17,836 nt of DNA from an uncultured Collinsella sp. (GTDB lineage: Bacteria > Actinomycetota > Coriobacteriia > Coriobacteriales > Coriobacteriaceae), in assembly GCA_958348565.1 (NCBI GenBank), contig CATVZP010000040.1:1-17836 (forward strand). The letters are read 5' to 3'. Under the pieces are notes generated by a model that saw only the letters and a list, made by a program, of their open reading frames with translations, had not been told where the DNA came from and did no database searches. A program made the translations under genes and the position numbers. Shown here piece after piece: positions 1 to 7,307 of the stretch. Every line of letters starts with the position of its first letter. The stretch's first letter is position 1.

Positions 1-241
1 AGTCGGTGATACGTCGATCTGCAGCGCTCGCGCAGCGGCATTGAAAATACTGATTTAATGTAGCGCATCGAGCGCATCGATGCACCCCGCAACGGGCGCA
101 TGTGCAGAAAAAGTTTGCGAGCGGAGGGGATGGGCATGGCACCGGGCACGGTGAGTTCATGGAACACAGGGGCACCATAATTAGATGCCAATGGCGTGGT
201 AGAACTGTGCTCGATATGCATCCGCAAAAGAAAGAGGCACC

Positions 242-883
242 ATGGTCTCGCGGGTTCTCTACCGACCGTTTGATACCGAAGACTTCGACGCCATCGCGCT
301 GATTCTGCAGCAGCTTTGGCATAACAATTCGGATAACGATGAGTACAACCGCCTTGAGGCCGCGTGCGACCTCGCCTATTGCCTTTCGTCGTCGACGTTT
401 TCACAGGTTGCCGTAATCGACGGTCAGGCGCGTGGCATTTCGCTCGCGCGTGCGGGACAGAGCTCCGGCGCCACTATCAACGAGCATTGGATGGATACCG
501 AACGCGCGCTGCTATCGCAGATGCGTGAGCTAGAGCCCGATGCGTGCGCCGAGTATCTCTCGTTTGTGCGCGCAACCATCCGAACCAACAACCGCCTGCT
601 CGAGAGCAGCCCGTTGCCGCACGACAACGAGGTCACGCTGCTTGCCGTGGATCGCGATGTCCATGGCCTGGGCGTTGGCACGGTTCTGCTCGATGCCGCC
701 GTCTCGCACCTGTCCTCGCTTGGAGCGACGAGGGCGCACCTGTACACCGACTCCAACTGCTCGTGGAAGTTCTACGAGCTGCACGGCTTTAAGCGCACGG
801 CCACGCACCGCGCCAACCGCGAAGAGCGCCGTCACGACATGCCGCGCGAAAGCTTTCTCTACGAACTCGACCTAACAGCCTAA
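242..883 (+). CDS. GNAT family N-acetyltransferase
   Basis: This 213-residue protein reads as a GNAT-fold acetyltransferase, which would move an acetyl group from acetyl-CoA to an amine; the substrate cannot be told. The acetyl-CoA loop is seen in VDRDVHGLGVGTVLLDAA (about residues 137-154), matching the R/Q-x-x-G-x-G/A motif A. The motif-B region follows as SWKFYELHGFKR near residues 175-187. The N-terminal half is less typical and helical. The ATG at 242 is preceded by AAAGAGG about 5 bases upstream, a plausible ribosome binding site. It stands alone: the next gene is convergent and separated by repeats. The 241 bases before it hold no other gene I can support and no clear promoter. Confidence 0.88.
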   Translation: MVSRVLYRPFDTEDFDAIALILQQLWHNNSDNDEYNRLEAACDLAYCLSSSTFSQVAVIDGQARGISLARAGQSSGATINEHWMDTERALLSQMRELEPDACAEYLSFVRATIRTNNRLLESSPLPHDNEVTLLAVDRDVHGLGVGTVLLDAAVSHLSSLGATRAHLYTDSNCSWKFYELHGFKRTATHRANREERRHDMPRESFLYELDLTA

Positions 884-890
884 ACCCAGC

Positions 891-937
891 AGTTAGGGAC
901 GTTCCTTTTGTGCCGGCACCCCGGGACACTCCTTGGC
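891..937 (+). repeat. degenerate GGGGAC-type intergenic repeat
   Basis: Two GGGAC cores are followed by GTTCCTT and ACTCCTT and separated by a GC-rich stretch (TGCCGGCA). The pattern is a diverged form of the 46-nt repeat that lies directly downstream at 951-996. It sits just after the stop codon of the acetyltransferase gene. Confidence 0.5.
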
Positions 938-950
938 AGCAACCGCACCT

Positions 951-996
951 AGTCGTTGGAAACGTTCTTAAATGATTAGTTGCTGGGGACAGTCTT
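951..996 (+). repeat. 46-nt GGGGAC-type repeat, copy 1 (diverged)
   Basis: The stretch begins AGTCGTTGGAAACGTTCTTA and ends GGGGACAGTCTT. It aligns without gaps, over 46 positions, to the repeats at 3140-3185, 17297-17342 and (inverted) 17585-17630, and shows several substitutions. The repeat consists of two AGTCATTGGGGAC-like units 27 nt apart. No coding role is apparent. Confidence 0.75.
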
Positions 997-1010
997 CGTA
1001 GGTAGCGCGT

Positions 1011-1058
1011 AAAAAGGGGATGGGCTTTCCCCGACGGCTGTCGAGAAAAGCCCATCCC
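1011..1058 (-). terminator. Rho-independent terminator of the DUF2207 gene
   Basis: A perfect 12-bp stem (arms 1017-1028 and 1047-1058, GGGATGGGCTTT) with an 18-nt loop is followed on the minus strand by C and then TTTTT (A-run 1011-1015). It lies 15 bases past the stop of the minus-strand gene ending at 1073. Confidence 0.9.
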
Positions 1059-1072
1059 ATAATTTACGACCG

Positions 1073-3016
1073 TTAGAACGTTCCGCCGCCGCCTCCGCCG
1101 ACGCCGCCGCCTCCGCCGCCAGAGAAGCCGCCGCCTCCGCCGCCGCCCGAGCTGTCGGAGCTCGACGCCAGCTCACGGATGCTCTCGTGATACACGTCAT
1201 CGAACGAATCGAGCGGAGACTCGTTGCCGTAATGATGGTAGTACCACCAGTAGCAGGGATAATTGTCATAGAAGCCGTCGGCCTCGCGCACCTCGGGCGG
1301 CACGGCCTCGGCAAGCTGACGCAGCACTTCCTTGGAAACACCCAGCGCCACGCCCATCACCAGCAGCTTGTTCCACAGCACCAGATCGCCGGGGACGGCT
1401 TCCTTTAGACGCGTGAAGTCCTCGAGCCAATGCTTAAGTGCCTTGCAGCGAGCCGCCACCTCGGCGCCCTCCGGCGTAAAGCGGCGGAACGTAAGGCCCA
1501 CGCCGATACCCACCAGCACAATCGGCACCGAGATAACCGCGGCGGTAATGTTCGCCTGCGCGCCATCGGTAAAGAAGATGGATCCCACGGGAACAAAGGC
1601 AATCAGGATACCAAGAACCAGGCAAAACACCATTGCAACAATGCCGTCCGAGGCAACGTACTCGCTATCGGCCAGCTTGCCCTTAACGGTGTTCTGATAG
1701 TCCTCGAGCTTGTCGCCCACGGGTGTAGCGTGCTGCTTGACGTAGTGCTGCAGCTCGTCGAACGTGCGCGAGCGATCGCCGTTCTCGTCAGGCTTAGCAC
1801 CGGCAAAGAAGACCTTGAGCACCATGTGGTCAATGCCCTTGGCCGACTTCCAGCCCGCATCACTCACCGTCACGCGATACGTCTGCTCTTCTTTTTCACG
1901 CCCCAACAGACCCTTCTTGGCCTTGGTCACGGTCGCCTGCTCCAGCTTGATCACACGGTCGTCAGTGAGCTTCATGAGCGTGGCGATATATGCCTGATCG
2001 GGCACCTCGTTCCAGCTCATGAGGGCCGAAAGCACGGCGGGATGGTCGGCCGAAGGCACATCGCGGAAATATTCGTCCTGGAAAAGCGGCTTGGGCTTGC
2101 GGCGGCGCAGCTTGAGCACAACGATTGTGCCGGTAAAGGCCACTGCCGCGACAACACTTAGCACGGCAAGTGCATTGGCAATCATGCGAGCGTGAGCGCG
2201 GCGGGCGTTAGCTTCGTCAGCCCATTCCTTCTCTTCGCTCAGGATCGTTGACGTGCGCTCTTCGCCCGAGGCGGCAAGCTGCGGCACCCAGTCGCTGGGG
2301 AAGGCGATGCGCGCCTCGGCGAATTCGCCCTGATGCACGCAGGGTATGGTATAGGTAACCATGGGTTCATCCGCATCGAGCGATACGTCGCCCGTCAGCG
2401 GGCCGTGGCCCCATGCGCGGAAGTTATCGCCCTTGACGGCCGCCGTCCCGGCAGCGGCATTTGCGAAGTACACTTCCATCTCAACGTCATCGGAGTCCGC
2501 GGACCAGCCGTCGCCCACAAACTTCCAGTAGAGCTCGGCGGTATCGGCCCAGTTCATGACCGCACCGGTCATGGTGTAGCTCACGTAATAGATCGCGCTG
2601 TCGCCGCTCTCGTGGGGGCTGAACACCTTAATCCTTACGCCGTCACCGGTCTGCTCGACCGTGTAGACGCCAGAGTCGCCCTTGTTCGCGCTATCGACTT
2701 TGTTAAACGCGGTGTCCTCTTCCTCGACACTCAGCACGTCGACGCCCGCCGTGCCGCCCTGCTGGTTGGAGCCCGTATTGATCTCCCAAAACACGCCGTT
2801 GATGTCGTCGTCGAAATCAAACTGGCGTCCCTCGACAACGGTCAGCGATCCATCGGCCTCGACCGTGGCACTGATATAGGTCTGGGTCATGGAGTAGCCG
2901 TCGGCGTGCGCGGCGACAGGCAGCAGCAACAACGCAAGCGTGACGAGCACGCAGACGGAAGCGAATCGCGCAAACAGGTGGCGCTGCCGGCTGACTTTGG
3001 CGGCGAGGGTGTTCAT
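1073..3016 (-). CDS. DUF2207 domain membrane protein with poly-Gly C-terminus
   Basis: This 647-residue exported or membrane protein is of the DUF2207 family, whose function is not established. A signal peptide is seen (basic start, hydrophobic core VCVLVTLALLLLPVAAHA, then DGYSM). A beta-rich extracellular domain follows, then a membrane segment near ALAVLSVVAAVAFTGTIVVL, a cytoplasmic stretch beginning LRRRKPKP, and two more membrane helices (IVAMVFCLVLGILIAFVPVG and AAVISVPIVLVGIGVGLTF). The end is a run of glycines broken by FS and V and closing in TF, typical of this family. I place the start at 3016 rather than at the more upstream ATG (3085), because AAAGGATG precedes it by about 8 bases and the signal peptide then begins normally. 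The gene appears to be transcribed alone and has its own terminator. Confidence 0.9.
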   Translation of the reverse strand: MNTLAAKVSRQRHLFARFASVCVLVTLALLLLPVAAHADGYSMTQTYISATVEADGSLTVVEGRQFDFDDDINGVFWEINTGSNQQGGTAGVDVLSVEEEDTAFNKVDSANKGDSGVYTVEQTGDGVRIKVFSPHESGDSAIYYVSYTMTGAVMNWADTAELYWKFVGDGWSADSDDVEMEVYFANAAAGTAAVKGDNFRAWGHGPLTGDVSLDADEPMVTYTIPCVHQGEFAEARIAFPSDWVPQLAASGEERTSTILSEEKEWADEANARRAHARMIANALAVLSVVAAVAFTGTIVVLKLRRRKPKPLFQDEYFRDVPSADHPAVLSALMSWNEVPDQAYIATLMKLTDDRVIKLEQATVTKAKKGLLGREKEEQTYRVTVSDAGWKSAKGIDHMVLKVFFAGAKPDENGDRSRTFDELQHYVKQHATPVGDKLEDYQNTVKGKLADSEYVASDGIVAMVFCLVLGILIAFVPVGSIFFTDGAQANITAAVISVPIVLVGIGVGLTFRRFTPEGAEVAARCKALKHWLEDFTRLKEAVPGDLVLWNKLLVMGVALGVSKEVLRQLAEAVPPEVREADGFYDNYPCYWWYYHHYGNESPLDSFDDVYHESIRELASSSDSSGGGGGGGFSGGGGGGVGGGGGGTF

Positions 3017-3139
3017 AGGCACATCCTTTGTCTGTAAAACCAACAGCGCCATTGTCCCACGTTTGCGGGTACGCATGGCGAACATCTAGGCGACCGGAGC
3101 GCCAAACGGGATGAAAGTCACACCAGCACCCCGGCAGCT

Positions 3140-3185
3140 AGTCATTGGGGACGTTCTTAAATGACTAGTCATTAGGGACACCCTT
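3140..3185 (+). repeat. 46-nt GGGGAC-type repeat, copy 2
   Basis: The stretch begins AGTCATTGGGGACGTTCTTA and ends AGGGACACCCTT. It matches the left arm of the element at 17297-17342 at 43 of 46 positions by hand count. It lies between the 5' end of the DUF2207 gene and the hairpin-rich stretch before gluQ. I see no inverted partner within this intergenic region, so this is a solo repeat. Confidence 0.85.
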
Positions 3186-3211
3186 GGCATAGCCCGCCCC
3201 GGCAATAGATA
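3184..3211 (+). promoter_or_regulatory. possible sigma-70-type promoter for a small transcript
   Basis: TTGGCA (3184-3189) and TAGATA (3206-3211) are separated by 16 bases. The -35 is good and the -10 is poor. The -35 overlaps the end of the 46-nt repeat. It would start a transcript near 3218 that runs into the hairpin series ending about 3400. Confidence 0.25.
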
Positions 3212-3217
3212 CCACTT

Positions 3218-3400
3218 CACAGCTCCGTCACAGGTGTAGCGGCTTTGTGTGGGCGCGGCACGCGCTGATTGAGCCGCCAGCCGAGGGGCATAAAGCAGTT
3301 GAGCGAAAACGGTTTGCCCCTTTGCCGTTCGCTCGAGGATCATGTCCCCCTTTTCCGCGGAAACCCCGGCAGTTGCGAAGAGCTGCCGGGGTTTCTGTCG
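3218..3400 (+). ncRNA. candidate structured small RNA or leader
   Basis: This stretch of about 180 bases has no credible reading frame but holds three successive hairpins. The first is GCGGCT (3239-3244) with AGCCGC (3272-3277), enclosing GCGCG-GCA-CGCGC. The second is GAGCG/AACGG (3301-3312) with CCGTT/CGCTC (3325-3334), with a two-base AA bulge. The third is a perfect 12-bp terminator-like stem at 3361-3394. It matches none of the conserved cores I know (SRP RNA, RNase P, tmRNA, T-box). It could be a 6S-like or species-specific RNA, a leader, or simply the remains of repeats. Only the structures are seen; the transcript is inferred. Confidence 0.25.
3361..3398 (+). terminator. strong hairpin, possible terminator upstream of gluQ
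   Basis: The arms AAACCCCGGCAG (3361-3372) and CTGCCGGGGTTT (3383-3394) pair perfectly around a 10-nt loop, followed by TTTCTGTCGTTT, a weak T-tract. No plus-strand gene lies directly upstream, so it would end either the candidate small RNA or readthrough transcription. The adjacent 12-base palindrome TTTCCGCGGAAA (3352-3363) overlaps its left edge. Confidence 0.5.
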
Positions 3401-3518
3401 TTTGTGAGGCTAAGTCGGTACGCAGCGATCGAGACCTTGAGCCGCAAACCCACCGTGCGCAATGCGTACCGCCGCCAACTTGTGAGCGCAGCAACGCCTT
3501 CCCTGCCAAGCCCCGCGC

Positions 3519-3524
3519 TATACT
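3519..3524 (+). promoter_or_regulatory. -10 element of gluQ, apparently leaderless
   Basis: TATACT lies only 7 bases before the gluQ ATG at 3532. Initiation at the usual distance would start the mRNA at or next to the start codon, and no Shine-Dalgarno sequence is seen before this ATG. No convincing -35 is visible 16-18 bases upstream. Confidence 0.45.
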
Positions 3525-3531
3525 CGTCCGC

Positions 3532-4542
3532 ATGGATATCAACGCACGCAACATAGCAACACACGCCGCGGACGCGCCAGCGATGCCGCCCACCTCTGCC
3601 CCCGCGCCCGTCGTGGGCCGCTTTGCCCCGTCGCCCTCGGGCCGCATGCACTTGGGCAACGTGTTCAGCTGCCTGTGCTCGTGGCTTTCGGCCCGCAGCC
3701 AAGGCGGCAGCATCGTGCTGCGCATCGAGGACCTGGACGATCGCTGCAAGCGCCCGGAACTTGCCACTCAATTGATTGACGACCTGGCCTGGCTGGGACT
3801 GGAGTGGGACGAAGGCCCCTACTACCAGCACGATCGCCTGGATCTGTACGAGGACGCCCTGCGTCAGCTGCAAGACGCCGGCCTCACCTATCCCTGTTTT
3901 TGCACGCGTGCCGAACTCCACGCCGCGAGCGCGCCGCACGCGAGCGACGGCACGCCCATCTACCGCGCCGCCTGCCGAGACCTTTCTGCCGAGGAGGTTG
4001 CCCGCCGCAGCGCCCTGCGCGCTCCGGCCACGCGCCTGCGCGTACCCGCCGTCGACGACCTCGCAAACGATGTGATCGAATTCGTGGACCGCACGTATGG
4101 AGCCCAATGCGAAGCACTCGCCACCGAATGCGGCGACTTTTTGGTGCGCCGCAGCGACGGCGTTTTTGCCTACCAGTTAGCCGTGGTGGTCGACGACGCT
4201 GCCATGGGCGTCACCGAGGTCGTGCGCGGATGCGATCTGCTGGGCTCCACGCCGCGCCAAATCTACCTGCAGCATTTGCTGGAACTTCCCACGCCGCACT
4301 ACGCGCACATTCCGCTGCTCATGTCGCCGGATGGCCGCCGCCTTTCCAAGCGCGACCGCGACCTGGACCTGGGCGAGCTCCGCACCCGCTTTGGCGCGCC
4401 CGAGGCACTACTGGGCTGGCTCGCCGGGCAAACAGGCATCGCGCCGGACGCCACACCGCGCTCTGCCGAGCAGCTGGTCGAGCACTTTAGCTGGGATGTT
4501 ATCCGCACGCATCGGGAAAACATCACTGTAACGGTCGAGTAG
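3532..4542 (+). CDS. gluQ: glutamyl-Q tRNA(Asp) synthetase
   Basis: This 336-residue protein is a truncated glutamyl-tRNA-synthetase paralogue. The family activates glutamate and attaches it to queuosine in tRNA(Asp). The class I signature is FAPSPSGRMHLGN (about residues 31-43) with HLGN as the HIGH box. RLSKR at residues 270-274 is the KMSKS equivalent. A zinc site is seen as C122-x-C124 with Y144-x3-C148, as expected for GluQ. There is no C-terminal anticodon-binding domain, which separates it from full GluRS (about 480 residues). The N-terminus is about 25 residues longer than the family norm, rich in Ala and Pro. The frame stays open upstream to 3247, but that part lacks family resemblance, and TATACT just before 3532 supports this start. 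It converges on the next gene with 15 bases between the stops. Confidence 0.85.
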   Translation: MDINARNIATHAADAPAMPPTSAPAPVVGRFAPSPSGRMHLGNVFSCLCSWLSARSQGGSIVLRIEDLDDRCKRPELATQLIDDLAWLGLEWDEGPYYQHDRLDLYEDALRQLQDAGLTYPCFCTRAELHAASAPHASDGTPIYRAACRDLSAEEVARRSALRAPATRLRVPAVDDLANDVIEFVDRTYGAQCEALATECGDFLVRRSDGVFAYQLAVVVDDAAMGVTEVVRGCDLLGSTPRQIYLQHLLELPTPHYAHIPLLMSPDGRRLSKRDRDLDLGELRTRFGAPEALLGWLAGQTGIAPDATPRSAEQLVEHFSWDVIRTHRENITVTVE

Positions 4543-4557
4543 CCAGCCACCCCGCCC

Positions 4558-5283
4558 CTACGCGACATCCCAGGGCTGGAGTTCGTCGCCCAGGCGGACA
4601 ATACAGTCGTAGAGCACGGTGTGGCACTCGACTGGGTTGGCGTCACGATGAAAATGCCCGTAGTACCAGCGCTTGTAGTCCAGGTGGTCCTCCAGCTCGT
4701 CGAAAAACGTGGTGAGTCGATCGACATCGGGATAATTCCAGCCAGGTGCCGGGTAAAGCGTGGGCGAAAGCATGCGCGTGGAGCAGGTATGGGTGATCGC
4801 ATAGTCGACCTTCCAACCCACGCTGTCGAGCTTTGCCCGCGCCTCCTCAAAGTTGCGCTCGTCCGGCAGCTCCTGCGGCCACCAGCTGGAATACGGAATG
4901 CGGTATTCCTTATCCACGCTCGTGGCGCCGCCCATGGTAAAGATCGTTGAGCCGTCGAGCTCAAAAACCTCACCGCGCGTCAGGCGTCGGATGGGCGAGG
5001 TGTCCGACAGACGCTGCGTCAGGCCGCCGTGCCACAGCTCCATGGGGCGCTCCGACCAGTGATCGAAACGCTCGTGGTTGCCGTCGACAAACAGCACGGT
5101 ATAGGGGCGCGACTCCAGCCAGGCGATGTCGGCACATTCCTCGGCAGAGAAATCCCACGGAAAGCCAAAGTCGCCCGCGATGATGAGATAGTCGTCACTT
5201 GTCAGACCATCCCCAAGATCCCAGTCGCGAAGCTTTTGCATGTCGACGCCGCCGTGAATATCGCCCGTCACATAGACCGTCAT
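4558..5283 (-). CDS. calcineurin-like metallophosphoesterase
   Basis: This 241-residue cytoplasmic protein has the two-metal phosphoesterase motifs in order: GDIHGG (D8, H10), AGDFG (D38), DGNHERFD (N69, H70), a TH pair in AITHTCS, and GHFHRDA near the end. The family hydrolyses phosphomono- or diesters; the substrate here is unknown. The ATG at 5283 is chosen because the metal motif starts at residue 7, as is usual, and because AGGGAAG lies about 11 bases upstream; an ATG 12 codons further up is possible but adds no recognisable sequence. It is unrelated in detail to the second, YfcE-type phosphoesterase at 14895-15443. The small membrane protein gene lies 85 bases upstream on the same strand, so cotranscription is possible. 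Confidence 0.88.
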   Translation of the reverse strand: MTVYVTGDIHGGVDMQKLRDWDLGDGLTSDDYLIIAGDFGFPWDFSAEECADIAWLESRPYTVLFVDGNHERFDHWSERPMELWHGGLTQRLSDTSPIRRLTRGEVFELDGSTIFTMGGATSVDKEYRIPYSSWWPQELPDERNFEEARAKLDSVGWKVDYAITHTCSTRMLSPTLYPAPGWNYPDVDRLTTFFDELEDHLDYKRWYYGHFHRDANPVECHTVLYDCIVRLGDELQPWDVA

Positions 5284-5368
5284 CGGATCACCACTTCCCT
5301 GTAAGTCGCTAGCCCACATTCTGCACGATCACTAAGTCAACCGTTCCAGCCCTTCCATCCTTTGGGAC

Positions 5369-5608
5369 CTACCCCTCGCTCTTCCATCCAAACGGGTCAA
5401 ACACCCAAAAGATCAGATCGAGCACGCCGCCGGTCATCGTGGCGCCGGCGAGAGCCATGCAAACATGCAGAAAGCTGGCACTTCGGAGCACGTCGAACGG
5501 CCCCAGAACAGCCAGCAGCGCGACCGCTGCGCCGGCTACGCACAGCGCGAGGCACGGCCACGCGTCCTTGACGCACTTCTTTGCGAGATGCTTGGTGTTG
5601 TCACTCAT
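5369..5608 (-). CDS. small two-helix membrane protein, unknown function
   Basis: I do not recognise this 79-residue protein. It begins with a basic stretch (MSDNTKHLAKKCVKDA). One membrane helix follows (about residues 17-37, WPCLALCVAGAAVALLAVLG) and then a second (about 46-70, LHVCMALAGATMTGGVLDLIFWVF), ending in the short tail DPFGWKSEG. The frame is open for 50 further codons upstream, but the ATG at 5608 has AAGGAG ten bases before it and removes a stretch without protein character. Upstream in the presumed leader is a 7-bp hairpin, TGCCGCC (5647-5653) with GGCGGCA (5666-5672). Confidence 0.75.
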   Translation of the reverse strand: MSDNTKHLAKKCVKDAWPCLALCVAGAAVALLAVLGPFDVLRSASFLHVCMALAGATMTGGVLDLIFWVFDPFGWKSEG

Positions 5609-5820
5609 CAATATCGAACTCCTTAGAGGGTCGTTGTTCAGATACATGCCGCCGCGACAGAGCGGGGCGGCAGGGTAAGTGTCACATGCTGTGCGGACAT
5701 CAATGGAGAAACCGCCTGCTCGACCAACCTTTGACGCCGTTTTGCACCGGCACCACATCCCCCGCTATCGAGGTCTAATACTTTTCCCACCGCTACCCAA
5801 AAACTCATCCAACGTTAATC

Positions 5821-5848
5821 TTGGCTCAAGAATCGCTTAATCTATAAC
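5821..5848 (+). promoter_or_regulatory. promoter of the DUF4342 / two-component operon
   Basis: TTGGCT (5821-5826) and TATAAC (5843-5848) are separated by 16 bases. This is the best sigma-70-type match in this intergenic region. A second, weaker -10 candidate, TATAGA, lies at 5855-5860. The implied leader is about 110 bases, very GC-rich, with a small CCGGGC/GCCCGG hairpin before the start codon. Confidence 0.55.
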
Positions 5849-5966
5849 CTGCACTATAGAGTTCGACCAAGGGCGGGGCGGCGCCGCGCAACGCAGGCCG
5901 CCGAACGCAACGCTCGCGCCCGGGCAGATCGCCCGGCGTCGCGCCCATCGAACGAAAGGACAGGTC

Positions 5967-6509
5967 ATGGACGACCTCGAAAAAGTTGAAACCATCCGCA
6001 CCAAGTGCAACGTGAGCTACACCGATGCCAAGGCAGCGCTCGACGCCGCCGGCGGCAACGTCCTTGATGCCATCATTTGGCTCGAGTCGCAGGGCAAGAC
6101 CCAGACCACATCGGCGCATGCCGCCACCGAGTCCGCGCCGGTCGATGAGCCCTCTGCCGAGATGGTCGCCGCGCAGGCCGCCTACGAGAAGTCGAGCGAA
6201 AAGACCGACTTCTCCAAGAAGATGGACAGCGTGTGGGAGTACCTCAAAAAGCTCTTCCGTCTGAGCCTGGACACCAAGTTTATCGCCACGCGCCGCGATG
6301 CGATCATCCTCAACATCCCCATCCTGATCCCCATCGTCGCGCTGTTTGCCTGGGGCGCCACGATATGGCTGATGCTGCTTGGCCTGTTCTTTGGTATGCG
6401 CTACCGCATCGATAGCGACGGCGACGTGCCCGGCAGCATCAACAACCTGATGGATCACGCCGCCGATGCCGCGGACGGCATCAAGCAAAATCTGAACGAC
6501 GACAAGTAA
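5967..6509 (+). CDS. DUF4342 domain protein with UBA-like N-terminus and membrane anchor
   Basis: This 180-residue protein opens with a UBA-like / EF-Ts N-terminal-like helical domain (about residues 1-45: EKVETIRTKCNVSYTDAKAALDAAGGNVLDAIIWLES). This resembles the DUF4342 family, whose biochemical role is not known. An acidic, Ala-rich linker follows (about 46-85). A C-terminal region contains a long hydrophobic segment (about 115-145, NIPILIPIVALFAWGATIWLMLLGLFFG) that probably crosses the membrane once or twice. AAAGGA lies six bases before the ATG. It is the first gene of an operon with a response regulator (18-bp gap) and its kinase. That position suggests a membrane-stress or envelope signalling role, which is inference only. 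Confidence 0.82.
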   Translation: MDDLEKVETIRTKCNVSYTDAKAALDAAGGNVLDAIIWLESQGKTQTTSAHAATESAPVDEPSAEMVAAQAAYEKSSEKTDFSKKMDSVWEYLKKLFRLSLDTKFIATRRDAIILNIPILIPIVALFAWGATIWLMLLGLFFGMRYRIDSDGDVPGSINNLMDHAADAADGIKQNLNDDK

Positions 6510-6527
6510 TCGCAGACGGGGGCACGC

Positions 6528-7307
6528 ATGGCACGGATCCTGATCGTAGAGGACGAGGAGAAAATCGCCCGCTTTGTGACGCTCGAGCTGGAGCACGAGG
6601 GCTACCAGGTGGAACACGCCGCCGATGGCCGCACCGCCGTGGACCTGGCGCTGGAGCGCAACTACGATCTTATTCTGCTCGATGTGCTGTTGCCGCAGCT
6701 CAACGGCATGGAGGTCCTGCGGCGCGTCCGCAAGCACAAGGATGTGCCGGTGATAATGGTCACCGCGCGCGATGCCGTGATGGACAAGGTGGCCGGGCTC
6801 GATGCCGGCGCCGACGATTACCTGACCAAGCCGTTTGCGATTGAGGAGCTGTTCGCACGGATCCGCGTGGCGTTGAAGCGCTCGGAGGCCGTGCGGGCGG
6901 CTTCGGGCGTTGGCGGCATCGGGACGGGCGCGGCAGGCGGCACGGGTGTCGGCGCCACTGCGATGCCCCCGGTCAGTGACTCGACCCAGGTTTCCGCCTC
7001 GCTCTCCCCCGCCACGCTCGCCGCGGGTTCGGTCGTGCTCGATCCCGATCGCCGCGAAGTCACGGTCGGCGGCTCACCCATCGCGCTCACGGCCCGCGAG
7101 TTCGATGTCCTCGCCCTGCTTATGGCGCACGCCGGCAGCGTGCTCACGCGCGAGCGCATCGCGCACGAGGCGCTGGGCTACGAATACGTAGGCGACACCA
7201 ACAACGTCGACGTGCACATCGCGCACCTGCGCGCCAAGATCGAAGACGCCGGCAGCGCCCGCATCATCCAGACCGTGCGCGGGGTGGGCTATGTCTGCCG
7301 TGCGTAA
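6528..7307 (+). CDS. OmpR/PhoB-family response regulator
   Basis: This 259-residue regulator has a receiver domain at about residues 1-118 with the acidic pocket E8/D9, phospho-acceptor D52 (LILLDVLLP), T79 and K101 (YLTKPF). An unusually long Gly/Ala/Ser-rich linker (about 122-163) leads to a winged-helix DNA-binding domain (about 164-259) with LTAREFDVLALLM, VDVHIAHLRAKI and the closing RTVRGVGYVC-type motif (here QTVRGVGYVCRA). OmpR-type regulators are usually 225-235 residues; the excess is in the linker. GGGGG lies before the ATG. The stop overlaps the start of the kinase gene by 17 bases, implying translational coupling. Target genes are not visible from this window. Confidence 0.95.
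   Translation: MARILIVEDEEKIARFVTLELEHEGYQVEHAADGRTAVDLALERNYDLILLDVLLPQLNGMEVLRRVRKHKDVPVIMVTARDAVMDKVAGLDAGADDYLTKPFAIEELFARIRVALKRSEAVRAASGVGGIGTGAAGGTGVGATAMPPVSDSTQVSASLSPATLAAGSVVLDPDRREVTVGGSPIALTAREFDVLALLMAHAGSVLTRERIAHEALGYEYVGDTNNVDVHIAHLRAKIEDAGSARIIQTVRGVGYVCRA

Noticed and set aside
1430..3037. Two long plus-strand frames (1430-2161 and 2333-3037) opposite the DUF2207 gene
   Set aside because: They are His/Arg/Leu-rich antisense frames without ribosome binding sites. The opposite strand carries a signal peptide and family-like domains.
3247..3531. N-terminal extension of gluQ by 95 codons
   Set aside because: It crosses the hairpins and the TATACT box, shows no similarity to the family and has no ribosome binding site.
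3190..3531. T-box or other known riboswitch before gluQ
   Set aside because: No T-box core sequence or other conserved riboswitch core is visible, and the message appears leaderless.
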